A stretch of 64,000 nt of DNA from Epiperipatus broadwayi. Taxonomy: Eukaryota > Onychophora > Udeonychophora > Euonychophora > Peripatidae. This document shows positions 35,640 to 47,440 of the stretch, in pieces. Where the stretch lies: contig JAQFVV010012535.1 in NCBI GenBank assembly GCA_028023455.1, forward strand, positions 866,001 through 930,000. The letters run 5' to 3'. The position numbers and the translations under genes were made by a program. Position 1 is the first letter of the stretch. Every line of letters begins with the position of its first letter. A model generated the notes under the pieces. That model did no database searches, was not told the origin of the DNA, and saw only the letters and a list, made by a program, of their open reading frames with translations.

Positions 35640-36560
35640 ACTCTCCATACAATAGTTGCACACCCACTGCAAGTCTTAGTAATTAGTGAATGCAAAATGT
35701 TTTATGTATAAATCCTTATCTAGTGCCTACTCATCCAATATTCATAGACTAGTTTCTAGCTTGTGGCTTTCATTAGTGAGAAACCCTGGATCTGGAAGCA
35801 CTGCACCTAGATCTTAAGATTAATGTAATCCTTAAGCAGCCACCTTTAACCTGTTTAGTTAATTATAAAGTTATGAGGCCAAGATAAAAATACAATAATG
35901 TTTTCCATCCACACTCTTTCACTTTTATTATCATATAGATCTGAATTCAGTTCAGTATCTATACATTTTAGTGTCATTGGGTTTTTTAAAAAAACACTGT
36001 CATCATAATGCTAAGATCTGGATGCAGTATTTTCAGATCCAAGACTCCTCACTGATGAATGCCACAATCTAGAAACTAGTCTTGGGATATTGGATATGTA
36101 GGCACTAGATAGGGATTTCATGTCCAAACCTTATTGTATCCATTGATTACTAAGGCCTGTGTAAAGACTTTGTGACTGTTTAAACAGCTTGTGTAAGTAC
36201 AGGAAAAAGTGAGCATGGAAATTTTAGTGATTCTACCCAATTGTGCCATAAGAATATAGTGATGGTTTTTAAAAATCAATGACACCAAGTGAAAGAGCGT
36301 GTACTGAAACATTATTGTGCTTTCATCTTGACTTCATAACTTTATAGTTAACTAAACATGTAAAAGATGGCTGCTAAGGAATTGAATTAGATCTTAAGAT
36401 CTAAGAGCAGTGCTCTCAGATCCAAGGTTCCTCACTGATGAAAGCCACAATTGGAAACTAGTCTGAAGATATTGGATGAATAGTCACTAGATAGAGATTT
36501 TATGCACAAACCTTGTTGCATTCTTTGATTACTAAGACTTGTTTTTGGTGGCACTACTGT
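35640..36560. mobile_element. Cluster of foldback arms, same family as 28.2 kb
   Basis: Arm 35640-35830 (aaactctccatacaatagtt ... cctggatctggaagcactgc) is inverted at 36010-36190 and again at 36390-36560. The segment after the first arm (35820-35945: taagcagccacctttaac, ttataaagttatga, ctctttcactt) is inverted at 36230-36385. The order is arm, inner part, inverted arm, inverted inner part, inverted arm. This is either two overlapping foldback copies or a partly duplicated one. Confidence 0.6.
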
Positions 36561-37320
36561 ATGAAGAGTTTATATTATTTATATTTAATTTTGTGAATGA
36601 AGTAAATAAACATTTTGGTTTAGTAATTCATAATTAAAAAAACTCAAATTATTCATTAGCCAGTGATAGAGCATCATGAATTTTTAGTTTGAATTGTGGT
36701 TATCAACTTGAGAATATGAATCAATTAAAATATCTTGCATCTTTTTAAGTGGAAAAAATAAATGTTGAAGTGCAGTGCAAATTCCTATTTTCTGCTGCTG
36801 CTTATATTGCATCTCAGTGATATAACTACTGCAACTAAATTACTCAATTTATTTTACTGAAGTGAGGCTTGGAGTTTTCATTGATTAGTATAAAGGTATT
36901 TTAAAATTTTTAAATAGAATGTATTTTTAAAATTCTAAAAATACTATGCGAAGATTATAAAATCTTGTGGCATTACAAAGCCTATCTCTGAAACAAATGA
37001 ATGATACAATACTTTATAAAAAATATTTTATAATGAACTTGAGCATAGTTCACATGGGAACGGCAAACTTCTTTTATATTATAAAGATTATCTCAAACAC
37101 AAATATCACTCAATACTTAATTAAAACAAAAGCAGAAAAATATCAATTACTATTGTAAAAAGAAAAAAAAATAGTTAAACAAGACAGATACTGTCAAATT
37201 TTAATTCTTAATTGTCAGAAGCAATGAGCAGACTGAGAAAAGAGAGGTGTTTTTACTGAAAAGATATAAAGATATGGTTGGAAATAAAATACAATGGATA
37301 ATTATAGGTAAATATAAGTT
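36561..37320. other. AT-rich stretch without recognisable feature
   Basis: Nothing recognised. Confidence 0.35.
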
Positions 37321-37329
37321 TTTGATAGC

Positions 37330-37430
37330 TCTAATACAAATGAAATTAATGTGGAAGTAGTGAAACATCCCAACGAGCTATATATAAACTAACTACCATC
37401 AATCATAAATATAGAATGAGCCATCTACAA
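37330..37430 (+). repeat. Single arm of a small MITE family
   Basis: acgagctatatataaactaa and aatatagaatgagccatctac match, with changes, the left arm of the MITE at 41540-41715. Confidence 0.4.
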
Positions 37431-37576
37431 TTTAGATTTGATCGTATGTAAACATACTAATATATCCAAGACCATGCAGTCAGTTGAAAGCTGAATAATT
37501 ATATTTTGTAATTAAAAAAAACAACTAAAGTTTAAATAAATTCAAGAGTTTATTTACTCTAAATAATAATAATTGT

Positions 37577-38003
37577 ATTAGTAAAGATTAGTAATTCAAC
37601 TTGCTTTTTGCGAGTTGAGAACAAGATCACATAAATCTCTTAACAGTTCATATCTCTTTAGAGATTTAATACCTATAGTCTCTTTAATTCTGCAACTTTG
37701 TCCGAACATTATTGCTCTCACACACTATTCTGAGATAGTATAGTTAGATTCTTCACTAGAGTTCTTTACTTATTTACCGAACAATAAAACACAAATGAAC
37801 TCAGCTGTGCTCAGTATACCATTTTATTGCACTTCTTTTACACTACTGGACTAATTTAATTCTTCTGAAGACTCTTTATCAGCTCTACCAATTTGCATAA
37901 AGTGAACTTTTCTTTACAGGCAAATTAACTTATTGCAATTTCCCTATTCTGTATATTAATAATTTATTCCATTTCTAGAGTATTCTAGCATATCAACAAT
38001 AAA
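37577..38003 (-). repeat. Possible solo LTR
   Basis: On the minus strand the segment starts TGTTGATATGCTAGAATACT and ends CTTTACTAATACA, and it has AATAAA signals in between, an LTR-like composition. No second copy is in the window and no exact target duplication is seen. This is inferred from composition and TG...CA ends only. Confidence 0.25.
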
Positions 38004-38589
38004 ATGTTGTACACACACACCTTTATTCTTATATATATATATTGAAACGGTCAGGTTCAAGCCCTTCTCATTGCATGTTTTAGTTTAACCACCAAACCTA
38101 TCTGTGCTGGGTTCAAACCCTATTAAAATGAATATTTTAATAAATAAACATATAAATCCTTCTTTCATGGCTGGGTGCGCAGCATTATATATGCACATAT
38201 GTATAAACGCTGTACATACATAGGCTAGTAGTTGTTACAGCGAATATAATGTTAAGTCATTTATTTATAAAATTTAATGTTATAATTTTAAATAGTAGAA
38301 ATGTCAATTCATTAAATTTAGTAAATATAAATTCGTAAGTGGATGTATGATTCACCTTATATAATAATATATATAGAGTGGTGTGATTTAGTTTTGTAAA
38401 AGAGCAAAAAGTTTTTAATTAAATTAGTTAAAAATAAAAAGTTAGCCATAAACAGATTTGCATTTAAATCCACCGCACCTGGGATTAAATCAAAGTTAGA
38501 AAGTTGATAATTGCTTACTCAAATTTATTTATAGCAAAAATAGTCCTTAAAATCGCTGTAGCAAAACCATTTTGACACCTGGAAAAGGA

Positions 38590-38990
38590 TTTGCTGCGTC
38601 TTGGAAGCCTAAATAAAAGTATGTTTGATCAATTTGAAAAATCTTACAATTTAGTGTGATATTTTAGATAGAGTTAATGGGTTTCCAGCTGAAACAGGTT
38701 CTTTTCTAGTAAAAGTATAAATAGAGTACATTTTAAGCTTGAAGAGAAGGTCATTAATTTTAGAAGGGTGTCACCATGCTGAATCCACGTCAGATCGATC
38801 TTTGAAAGATCTGATGGGAGAAAGGTGATGGCTGCTTCTAAACCCACTGAAAGAATGGTGCGATCACTGCTAGCCAATGCTTCAACCACCGGAGCTGCCA
38901 GAAAAAACCGTCCAGCTACGCCCGCTCAAAAGACCACGATACCCGAAAGCCAACACCTTATCCAGTCCAGCAATTAATTAATCGGTAACG
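38590..38990 (-). other. GC-richer segment with an unrecognised 71-codon frame
   Basis: The minus frame 38889-38674 begins MVEALASSDRTILSVGLEAA and stays open with mixed, non-AT-biased composition. I do not recognise it. It could be a decayed fragment of a retroelement or of a captured gene. Flanking sequence returns to AT-rich. Confidence 0.25.
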
Positions 38991-39599
38991 CCAATCTATA
39001 AACTCAGAGCTCTGAGTTAACGAACTATTTCTCAATTAAAATTTTCAACTTCAAAGTTTAAAGCTAGCAAACTATAAAATAATGTAATTTTTTTGAAACT
39101 CCTATAAATGTTTTATTATAAATTTTTGTTTAAGTAAATATTATTTTATTTGTATAACTTGTCTATATTTTAATTAAACTAAATGTAACCTACGCTCATT
39201 TCTTTATCTATCACTGCGGCTGTGCCTATAATATTTCTTTATTGTTATTTTGTGATTTATATGCCAATGCTTCGAAACAGCGAGCTTTTAAACGAAATAA
39301 ATATGTGGAGATATAATTGCAAATATCGTCCCCATAGCTATTTTCTTAATAACATTGTCGATGCTTTCTGGTTCGAATTCCTATAATTTTATTTAATTTT
39401 AAATGTATTATGGCCTGCTATTAAATTTTCATCTTATTGATATTTTTAATAAACCCTCCCCTGTAATAAATTATATATATAGATTGAAACCTATAAACCA
39501 GAGTTTTATTATATTTTATTTATTCTCTTAATGTCGCTTGATTTTATTTTAAATTTTAAAAATATATTTATTGACAATATAAAATTGTACAGATGCATA

Positions 39600-40520
39600 A
39601 TAAAAACATTTTGTTAATGTTGGCTCATCCATTGCTGGCGTTGGTCTGGAAAAAGTATGCAAGAGCCATTCTCCGCACTAGCAGGTTATAATATGAGCAA
39701 ATACGTACTATTTAGTTGGTATTGCCCACCCCTGCCAGTGCAGAGAATGACCCAATAATGCTAACTTATCAGCTGGGATACATGTAGTGTGAAATCAATG
39801 CCCCTCTAGTAGAATCCGACATGTTGCAACACAGACTACTTCTTCTACGATACACTACAATGTGGATATATCAGGTCCAAAATTCATGTAGAGTCTGTGG
39901 GCCATACTAGTAGGCTCCATGTATTATTAAACAAAAATCTAGAGGATAGTATCTTATCCTTGTCTTGAAGAGCTTTGAGCTTATCGCAAAATATAGCATT
40001 GGGATCCGGTGTTGGTTGTGTGAACTTTGTCCTGCACCTTGTGTACCAAAAAGCATATGTCAGGAAGATTGATAACCTGATTACTGTAAAGTCTCCAGAG
40101 AAGAGACAACCCCTGATGTCCAGGATTTTATCCACTGCTATAATGCATAGCGTTTGGGCTATTGAACCATATTTTTGTAATAATTAATGTCATACTTTTG
40201 CTTGGCGGATTAGATACATTAAATTCACGTTCAATGTTAAACGTTCTGCTGCATCTTCTCCTTAAGATGGGACCTTGGGAAAGGCCATCCCATCTTACCT
40301 TCTTTTGGGGTGCACACTAATAAGACTTGATGTATAATTCCAGGCAGTCGTGTTAGCCAACCCTGACCTTTTAGCAGCATGATGCTCGGTTCCAGGGTAC
40401 CGGTGTTTGTCACGGAAACCCTCAACTCTAATCTATCTGCAGGGCACTCTGTTATTGTAATTTTCCGGTGCTGTAGCGTGTCGGTGATCTCATTATAGCC
40501 AATTCTGAGTCCCATAATTT
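39600..40520 (-). pseudogene. Unidentified decayed coding region, two long minus-strand frames
   Basis: The minus frame 40515-40237 starts MGLRIGYNEITDTLQHRKIT and includes GTLEPSIMLLKGQGWLTRLP and TPKEGKMGWPFP. About 100 bp later the frame 40135-39884 runs MDKILDIRGCLFSGDFTVIR and ends TPDPNAIFCDKLKALQDKDK plus a short tail. Both are on one strand, in order, and much less AT-biased than their surroundings. This suggests one former gene broken by stops and shifts that may extend towards 39600. I do not recognise the family. Candidates are an old captured viral gene or the gene of an unfamiliar transposon; a host exon is less likely. Confidence 0.35.
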
Positions 40521-41050
40521 AATTAATTATTCAGTATTAAACTGAAATTTATATCTTTGGTTTCTGGGTTCAATCTTTAGTCTGAACTGAATTATACGCT
40601 CATACTTTATTAAAGTAATAATGTCGCAATAAATATTTTGCTTAAAATATTTATTGAAATGTTTAAATAAAAATATTTAAAAGGAAAAGAGTAAATATTT
40701 TGCCTAAGACTGTTACAGCAAATTTATAATAGTAGCTACCACTTTCAATAAGAATTGGCAGAATCTTATTTAGGCACAGCATCTTCAAATTAATAATTAA
40801 AGATTTGATGAGGAGAAATGTTAAATCCTCACATTATAAAGCCTGTGTGCTTTTCCTACATTAAATTTTGTTCTGTTTGATTAATAAATATATGTTAAAT
40901 TTATTCTGGTTTTGTGTTATTTATCGTTCCTATTTCAATCCAATTCAGTCTTAGTTAATTATATATGTGATATAACTATATATTCATTAATTACCATTTA
41001 TGAAAGTTATCTTTAATTTCGTGCTGATAGCAATTAAATTAGTTAATATA

Positions 41051-41340
41051 TATATATATTTAAAGTCCCGAGTTTCATGTTTTTCCCTGCCCTATGCCGG
41101 CCGCGAAAGATGGATATACTACACGTAACTTCAGGTGTGGTCATTCGTAGGGTCTTGAGTCGTGGAGTACGGGCAAACGAGTTGAAGCATGGTCGGATTC
41201 AGGATGTCACAATCCTGGTCTGGTCAGCTTTGGTCTATTTGTCTGGATTGTAAATTCTGTTATGCGAATGTACAAAACTTGACCGTTACAATATATATAT
41301 ATATATATGTGTGTGTGTGCGCGCGCGCGCGCGTATGTAT
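41051..41340. repeat. GC-richer insert between TA runs, ending in a TA/TG/CG alternating tract
   Basis: A 230-bp GC-rich block (41065-41290, including tatgccggccgcgaaagat) lies between (TA)n at 41045-41060 and at 41291-41308. The second TA run continues as (TG)6 and then (CG)7 to about 41332. It looks like a small insertion into a TA repeat. On the minus strand a short frame reads SIFRGRHRAGKNMKLGT, of unknown origin. Confidence 0.45.
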
Positions 41341-41539
41341 ATATAAATACCATTTGCTGCCATATTTGCACGCAAAGAGTAATTTATATATACTAACTTA
41401 ATTTCAAGAGAACTATAAACCATTCTTAAATCACTATATCTAATCAGAGGAAGGGACTGAGTTCTCATATTTAACAACCTCTTAAATTAATCTTCAGTTA
41501 ATATAACTTTTTGATAACTCAAATATAGATTAAATTAAT

Positions 41540-41715
41540 GTGCAAGTGCTGAAAATCCCCCAGTGACCTATATGCAACCTAACTGTCAACAAATGTAAAT
41601 ATAGGATGAGCTATCTACATTTGTGTAGTAGTTAAAGTATAGGTTTCTACATTTATGTTTGCTGACATTTAGTTTACATATAGCTTGCTGAGAGTTTCAG
41701 TATTTCCCAAATTAA
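41540..41715. mobile_element. Small foldback MITE
   Basis: cagtgacctatatgcaacct and ctgtcaacaaatgtaaatat (41561-41602) pair in reverse with 41640-41705 (catttatgtttgctgacatt, tagtttacatatagcttgct). The loop is about 40 bp. A related single arm is at 37330. Confidence 0.55.
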
Positions 41716-41847
41716 TAGTCAAGGTATTGAAGTCTTTCAGAAAGAAAAGATTGCAGCAGTTTGTTCTATGTGTGAAAATATTTGTGTTTCATGAACTGTT
41801 TTCTATAGAGTTAGCAAAATTCATCTCTAGTCCATTATTTTATTTTT

Positions 41848-41880
41848 TGTTTATATATATATATATATATATGTGTGTGT
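41848..41880. repeat. (TA)n(TG)n microsatellite
   Basis: Alternating TA run followed by four TG units. Confidence 0.85.
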
Positions 41881-44834
41881 AATGAAAATGACACCATTCG
41901 TTTGCGAGCGGTGATAATGACTATGTGTAAAGAAAATTTCATTGAAATAAAAATAAGAGAAATTAATTCATTTAATCAAAGAACTTTATAGTAAATTAAA
42001 CAATAAATCTTTTTTAAAATAAAAAAAAAATAGTGACTTTTAAATGACAGCGAAAAAGTGAATAAAATTTTTGTGCATTTTAGTTATTTTAATATTAAAG
42101 TCTATATTAAACAGAATTGTAACTTATAAAGATTAAAAGCTAATTTTTTTTAATAAGAATAAGAAAAGTTATAAGCAATTCTTAAAAAATAAATATCAGA
42201 GATCAAGTAATAATTTAAAAAACAATCATATTTAGAGATGCCTGTCATTCCTGTTTATCGTGCTTTTAACAAACCAATTATAATATCTTGAATTTACAAC
42301 CACTCTATTAACTTTACATAAGATAGAGAAACAAAAAAAGAATGGAAAGATTAAATACTATAAAGTATTAAAGAAGAATTAAATTTAAAAATTCCATTAA
42401 GACATTTTCAATGAATAATTTTAGCCATGAAATGAAAATATTTTTATTTCTGCGCGAGTTTGAATCGTGCGGTTATGATAAAAGGAGAATGTAGAAGCGA
42501 TATGGAAAAGATTGCAAATAAGAACGAATTGCAATGTATTTTTAAAGAAACTGCGGTTTTATAATAAAAACACTTGTAGAAACAATGTTAATTGAAATAT
42601 AAAGTGTGAAATAACTAAGACTGAAGAGAAAAAGAGAGAGTTAGCAAAACAATATGGCACGGTTAGGTAATTTATACATTTCTGACTAACAGAGATGTTT
42701 TTAAATCAGAAATGTTAGTAACAAATTATATAGCAGATAGATGTAGAAAAACTATAGATAGACATGAGAGAATGAGATAAAAATTTATTTAAATATTGGA
42801 AGAAATGCAAAAATTTATTTACATATGACACATAAATTATTGAGTTTTAGAATATGAATATAACAATGCGAAGAATTTATGAAATGAGTAGTGCGAAGGA
42901 GTTACAAGCTGAAATCATGTTTGATAATATAAATGTGAGCTAAGTCATTAAAAAAGTCATGAATTAATATAAGTTGAGTATGCCAAGGCAAACTGAATCA
43001 TCTTGAACTGAATTTAATATTATTAATTTTAAAAGTAAAATTATGCAATAAATTATTTTTATTTTTTTGTAATTACAGCATTTTTTTATCAATTAATCAT
43101 GAAAGATAAATGTATTAAAAACTGAATGCACAATACATTTAAATTTCGTTTAATTTTTAATTTTACATTCATATTAAGTGAATTAATCCTAAAATTGTTA
43201 TTTATGGGTTTAATATATTAATGAAACATGTAGCAATAACTTTACAATCAGTTATATTTAATTAAGTATAATTCTCAAACGAAAACGATAATTTTGTTCT
43301 TCGTTTTTTTGATTGGCAGAAAATAATTAAACATAAAACAGCATTTAAAAAATCTATTGAAAGATAAAGAATTCTCCAACAGCCCTTTATAAAAAAAACA
43401 ATAAAGATGAAAGTATTAATCACTATGCATGCCAAATGTGGTGAGAGTTTATTTTCCCATCTAACTACAAGTATTTAGATATCTATTTACCAACCATTGT
43501 TGAATAAGTAATTGGGATGGTTATGGACTAACTACCTGAAAGAAAAATCCTAAGCCTGTTTAAAATCTGGAAAAAATAATAAATTTACTGAGCTCAGATT
43601 CTAACTCATTCATAAATTCTACCATTATATCACAAAGAATTCATCTTTGAATACAATAACTAATGTTAAAGTTAATGTATGATTCCTAGTAGTTTTAGCT
43701 TTTGAAATAAATTATTTGATTATGGTATACCATAGCAGAATAGTGAAGGTAACTGAACTTAAAGTAACACAATGTTTCATATTTTTTTAAAAAATAATAT
43801 GGCAGAAATTTCAGAGATCTGTCTGAGTTAAGTTACTTTTAAAAATCGCTTATAATTAAATTCTTTTAATATCAACTGGCAATAACATTTTCTTTATGTG
43901 CAAAGTATGGATCGTTATATTAAAGGAAATTATCATAGCAAATTTTAATTTCTATCTGCAATTAAATTCCAAGATCATTAAGTGTTTCTTTTTTTTTGAT
44001 AATGATTTATTTTAAAGTCAATTAAATTTATTTTACTCATTTCTTTTTCGTTTTCTCATTGGGTATGCTATAAAAAATTTCATGTATTTCAAAAATGAAG
44101 TCACGTTTTATCTGGGGAATTTGATAAAAAATTAAATTTATGATGGGGGGGGGGGTCTTACTCAATTTTTTTTATTTGAAATATGAACTTAAATATCTTT
44201 GGCTATTAAAATATAAAGCATGATTTTTTGATTTGAATAAAATATTTTATTCTATTCGATAAAAAATCTGAATAATTGCTGGGAAGTGATGATGTAGGAG
44301 GGGGGATTCATATAATGTTCTAACACTTAGTTTCAATGACCACAATAGTCCTATTATATTGATCAAACTGATGTTTCCTTTTTTTACTGCAGATCTTAAA
44401 CCCATTATACGAGTCACTGCATCAAAGCACACAGAATCACTTAGACTATATACATAAAGAATATTTTTAGATGTCATTGTGGTAAAAAGATTTTTCAAAA
44501 TGAGAATAGGCCATACAGAATATAAAAACTACTTTTGTGAAAGGGCAAAGCAATCGCTTCCTGAGTCACATACTAATACCAATTGTACAGACAATAATAC
44601 ACAGGTATCGTCAGACACCTTAAAAAAGACAATATTAGGAGTTGATAGCCTTGACCTTCTAACTATTTCAGTGAATTTAAGGTAAAATTTACAAATAGTT
44701 TTATAATATACTTTCATGCAATATATGCAGGAAAAGAAATATGAAAACAACTTCCAAAAAACAAAGTTGTTTATGGTAAATTTAAAAAAGTGATGCAGAA
44801 AAGAATTAATAATGGCATAAAATATATATATATA
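41881..44834. other. AT-rich stretch without recognisable gene
   Basis: A G11 homopolymer lies at 44145-44155. The frames at 44247-44498 (-) and 44479-44685 (+) have no recognisable motif. Nothing else is supportable. Confidence 0.35.
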
Positions 44835-45739
44835 TGTCCACAGATGGCGTCCTACCAAAAACACCTATCAAGCGTATGTTTCGTTTACATAAACGTCAGA
44901 GTAGTTAGTATTCACTATCTCTAACTATAATTCCACTTTCAGATCATGATTTCAAGCTATTTGCTATCGTCAGTGAAAGACAGGAATAAAGAAACTAGAT
45001 CTAAATACAAACTCTGAGCGTTTATGAAACAGTTTGAAGACATTACGTGTCTAAAAAATTCACGCTTGCAAGCTGAATAGAAATTGTTTCATAAACGCTC
45101 AGAGTTTGTATTTAGATCTAGTTTCTTTATTCCTGTCTTTCACTGACGATAGCAAATAGCTTGAAATCATGATCTGAAAGTGGAATTATAGTTAGAGATA
45201 GTGAATACTAACTACTCTGATGTTTATGTAAACGAAACATACGCTTGATAGGTGTTTTTGGTAGGACGCCATCTGTGGACATAAATACAAGCGTTAGCAA
45301 GTTTTTTAACTTGCATTTTTGTTTATCATAAATGTACCTTTGAGGTCTTTCTTGCAATGATATAGATTGCAGAGGCTTCTACTATGTGGTGATGCTGAAC
45401 TGAGATCAGACCCATATAGCTATCTGGTTTGCTATGCTGAGTTTGAAGACATTACGTGTCTAAAAAATTCACGCTTGCAAGCTGAATAGAAATTGTTTCA
45501 TAAACGCTCAGAGTTTGTATTTAGATCTAGTTTCTTTATTCCTGTCTTTCACTGACGATAGCAAATAGCTTGAAATCATGATCTGAAAGTGGAATTATAG
45601 TTAGAGATAGTGAATACTAACTACTCTGACGTTTATGTAAACGAAACATACGCTTGATAGGTGTTTTTGGTAGGACGCCATCTGTGGACATAAATACAAG
45701 CGTTAGCAAGTTTTTTAACTTGCATTTTTGTTTATCATA
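44835..45739. mobile_element. Young foldback element with 197-bp arms and an internal 299-bp direct duplication
   Basis: Arm 44835-45031 is an almost perfect reverse complement of 45085-45281 (ends tgtccacagatggcg and cgccatctgtggaca). The unit 45032-45330 (spacer, arm, tail) is repeated almost base for base at 45441-45739. I noticed one difference (gatgttt versus gacgttt). Both tails end with the hairpin gcaagttttttaacttgc and tttatcat. The element begins in and ends in (TA)n tracts. The low divergence implies recent formation. No coding capacity. Confidence 0.85.
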
Positions 45740-46540
45740 TATATATATATATGGGAATTAGAAAAAGAAGTTATTGAAGAGAATAAAAATTCAACAATAT
45801 AAAATGTCAACTTAATTATTGAAGAGAATATAAAATGTCATCTTAATATTAAACTGAACGCTGTTTTAATAATAAACGGGGATAGGGGTACAGTTTATTA
45901 ACATTAGCAATTTCATCATGAAATGTGCAAAAAAAAAAATTATTAAAAACTATAAAAATAACTAAGATGAATTAAACAAACTACCAATAATAGTAATATT
46001 AATTATAGTAGTATTAGTGAATAATGAACAAATAATTCAGATTATATGCAACTGAACAGGAAATAACTGAAGCTTACAATGAGTTATAACACGTTTGCAA
46101 TCCTATCACAAACATTCACATTAGCTCAGAAAGCAAACCACCTTTCACACCATAGATACATTAAAAACATACACTTTGTCAAGCATTCCACACAGCACGT
46201 TGTAATTAATAAAATATTAAAAATACTTTTTATAAAATAATTATTTACATTTAAATGTTAAGTTACAGATCTTTTTTTTAATTAATGATCTTTAACTTGA
46301 AATATAATTTTTCTCTTTTCTTAAGCTTATTATAATATCTAAGTAAATATTTCAAACAATTATTCAGAAAAGATACTATAGTTTAAAATTATTTATTTGC
46401 TTAGCATGCTTTCAACAATTCTTATTATATTCGTAACACTGTTTGAATCAATATAATATTCAAAGCTTCTAAAATGGTTTGTGCAAAAAGAGAAGATAGT
46501 GTAAGATTTTATAAAGAGGCTTGGAACATTGCAAAAGATG
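45740..46540. other. AT-rich stretch without recognisable feature
   Basis: Nothing recognised. Confidence 0.35.
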
Positions 46541-46551
46541 CCTATGCGATA

Positions 46552-46655
46552 GCGTTGGTGGCCGAGTGATCAGCACAGCAGCCTTACAAGCAGTTGTCCC
46601 GGGTTTGCAGGTTCACTTCCCCGCAGCCGATGCTTTGACACATGTAAAAAAAAAA
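46552..46655 (+). mobile_element. tRNA-derived SINE (copy 3)
   Basis: gcgttggtggccgagtgatc (box A), cagccttacaagcagttgtc (anticodon arm), ggttcacttcc (box B), then gatgctttgacacatgt and A10. It has a slightly longer variable region (ccgggtttgca) than the other copies. Confidence 0.8.
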
Positions 46656-47241
46656 CAAAGTTGTGTATTCCACTATCAAGAAAATGGAACATTTGAATAA
46701 ATTGATTCAAACAAAGAAGTACCAAGTGCTATGAATATGACAAGAATTGTGGAAAGTATAATTTTAAACTATAGTACCTTTTCTGAATACATATTTGAAA
46801 CATTTACATAAATATTATAAATGGCCTTTTAAAATTGAAATGGCATCTATTTTGATCTTCCACTTTGTTATTTCCATATCTCATATGAAAACTGGTCAAA
46901 TTTTTTCTACCATTTTTTGGGGAAGTATCTGATAAAATTGTTAAAATATTTATCCCCATCATTATCAAGTTTCTATTGTCAAAAATCATATATCATTTTG
47001 ACTAAATTGATTTTAGAGTAGATGGAAACACCATTGCATTCTATGGATGAAAACTTTTAATATTCATTTTTAAAAAAAAAAAAATCAAAAACATTTGATC
47101 TTGAAATTTTAAAAACTTCATATTTCTCAAACAAATAAAAAAAATCTCTCTTTTTTTATCTTGCAAAAAAATACATATGGGATATTTAATCTTTTGTCGA
47201 TAGTAAGCCAGTCAATAATTTAAAATGAATTTTATGTAAGA

Positions 47242-47440
47242 CTAGCCATACCCAGCCACGGGTTGCTGTGGCTCAGTCTGGTTAAATGGAAAAGAAAGAC
47301 AAGAGAAAGCACGTCTAGATCTAAACCGCACAATTCTAATGATTGGCCCTGAGCTTTGTTGATGGGAATTGTAAATGCCAATCGAATTGGGAATTGCAAT
47401 ATCTCATAGAAAATAATTAAATCAAAATGAAAATAAATCG
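47242..47440 (-). mobile_element. 3' end of a Helitron with helicase C-terminal remnant
   Basis: On the minus strand, about 47432-47300 reads LQFPIRLAFTIPINKAQGQS followed by LELCGLDLDVLS. The I-N-K-(A/S)-Q-G-Q-(S/T) block is a hallmark of the Pif1-type helicase of Helitron Rep/Hel proteins. Further 3', acccgtggctgggt can form a short hairpin, followed five bases later by CTAG with T as the next base (47245-47241), which fits a Helitron 3' terminus (CTRR|T). The 5' part is not recognised. The sequence up to about 47720 may belong to the same element. Confidence 0.65.

Noticed and set aside
38040-38160. tRNA-like promoter (ggttcaagccc and gggttcaaaccc) before an A-rich tail
   Set aside because: Two box-B-like words but no clear box A or cloverleaf and no second copy in the window.
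44247-44685. Two overlapping frames of 83 and 68 codons on opposite strands
   Set aside because: No motif, repeat or neighbour supports either.
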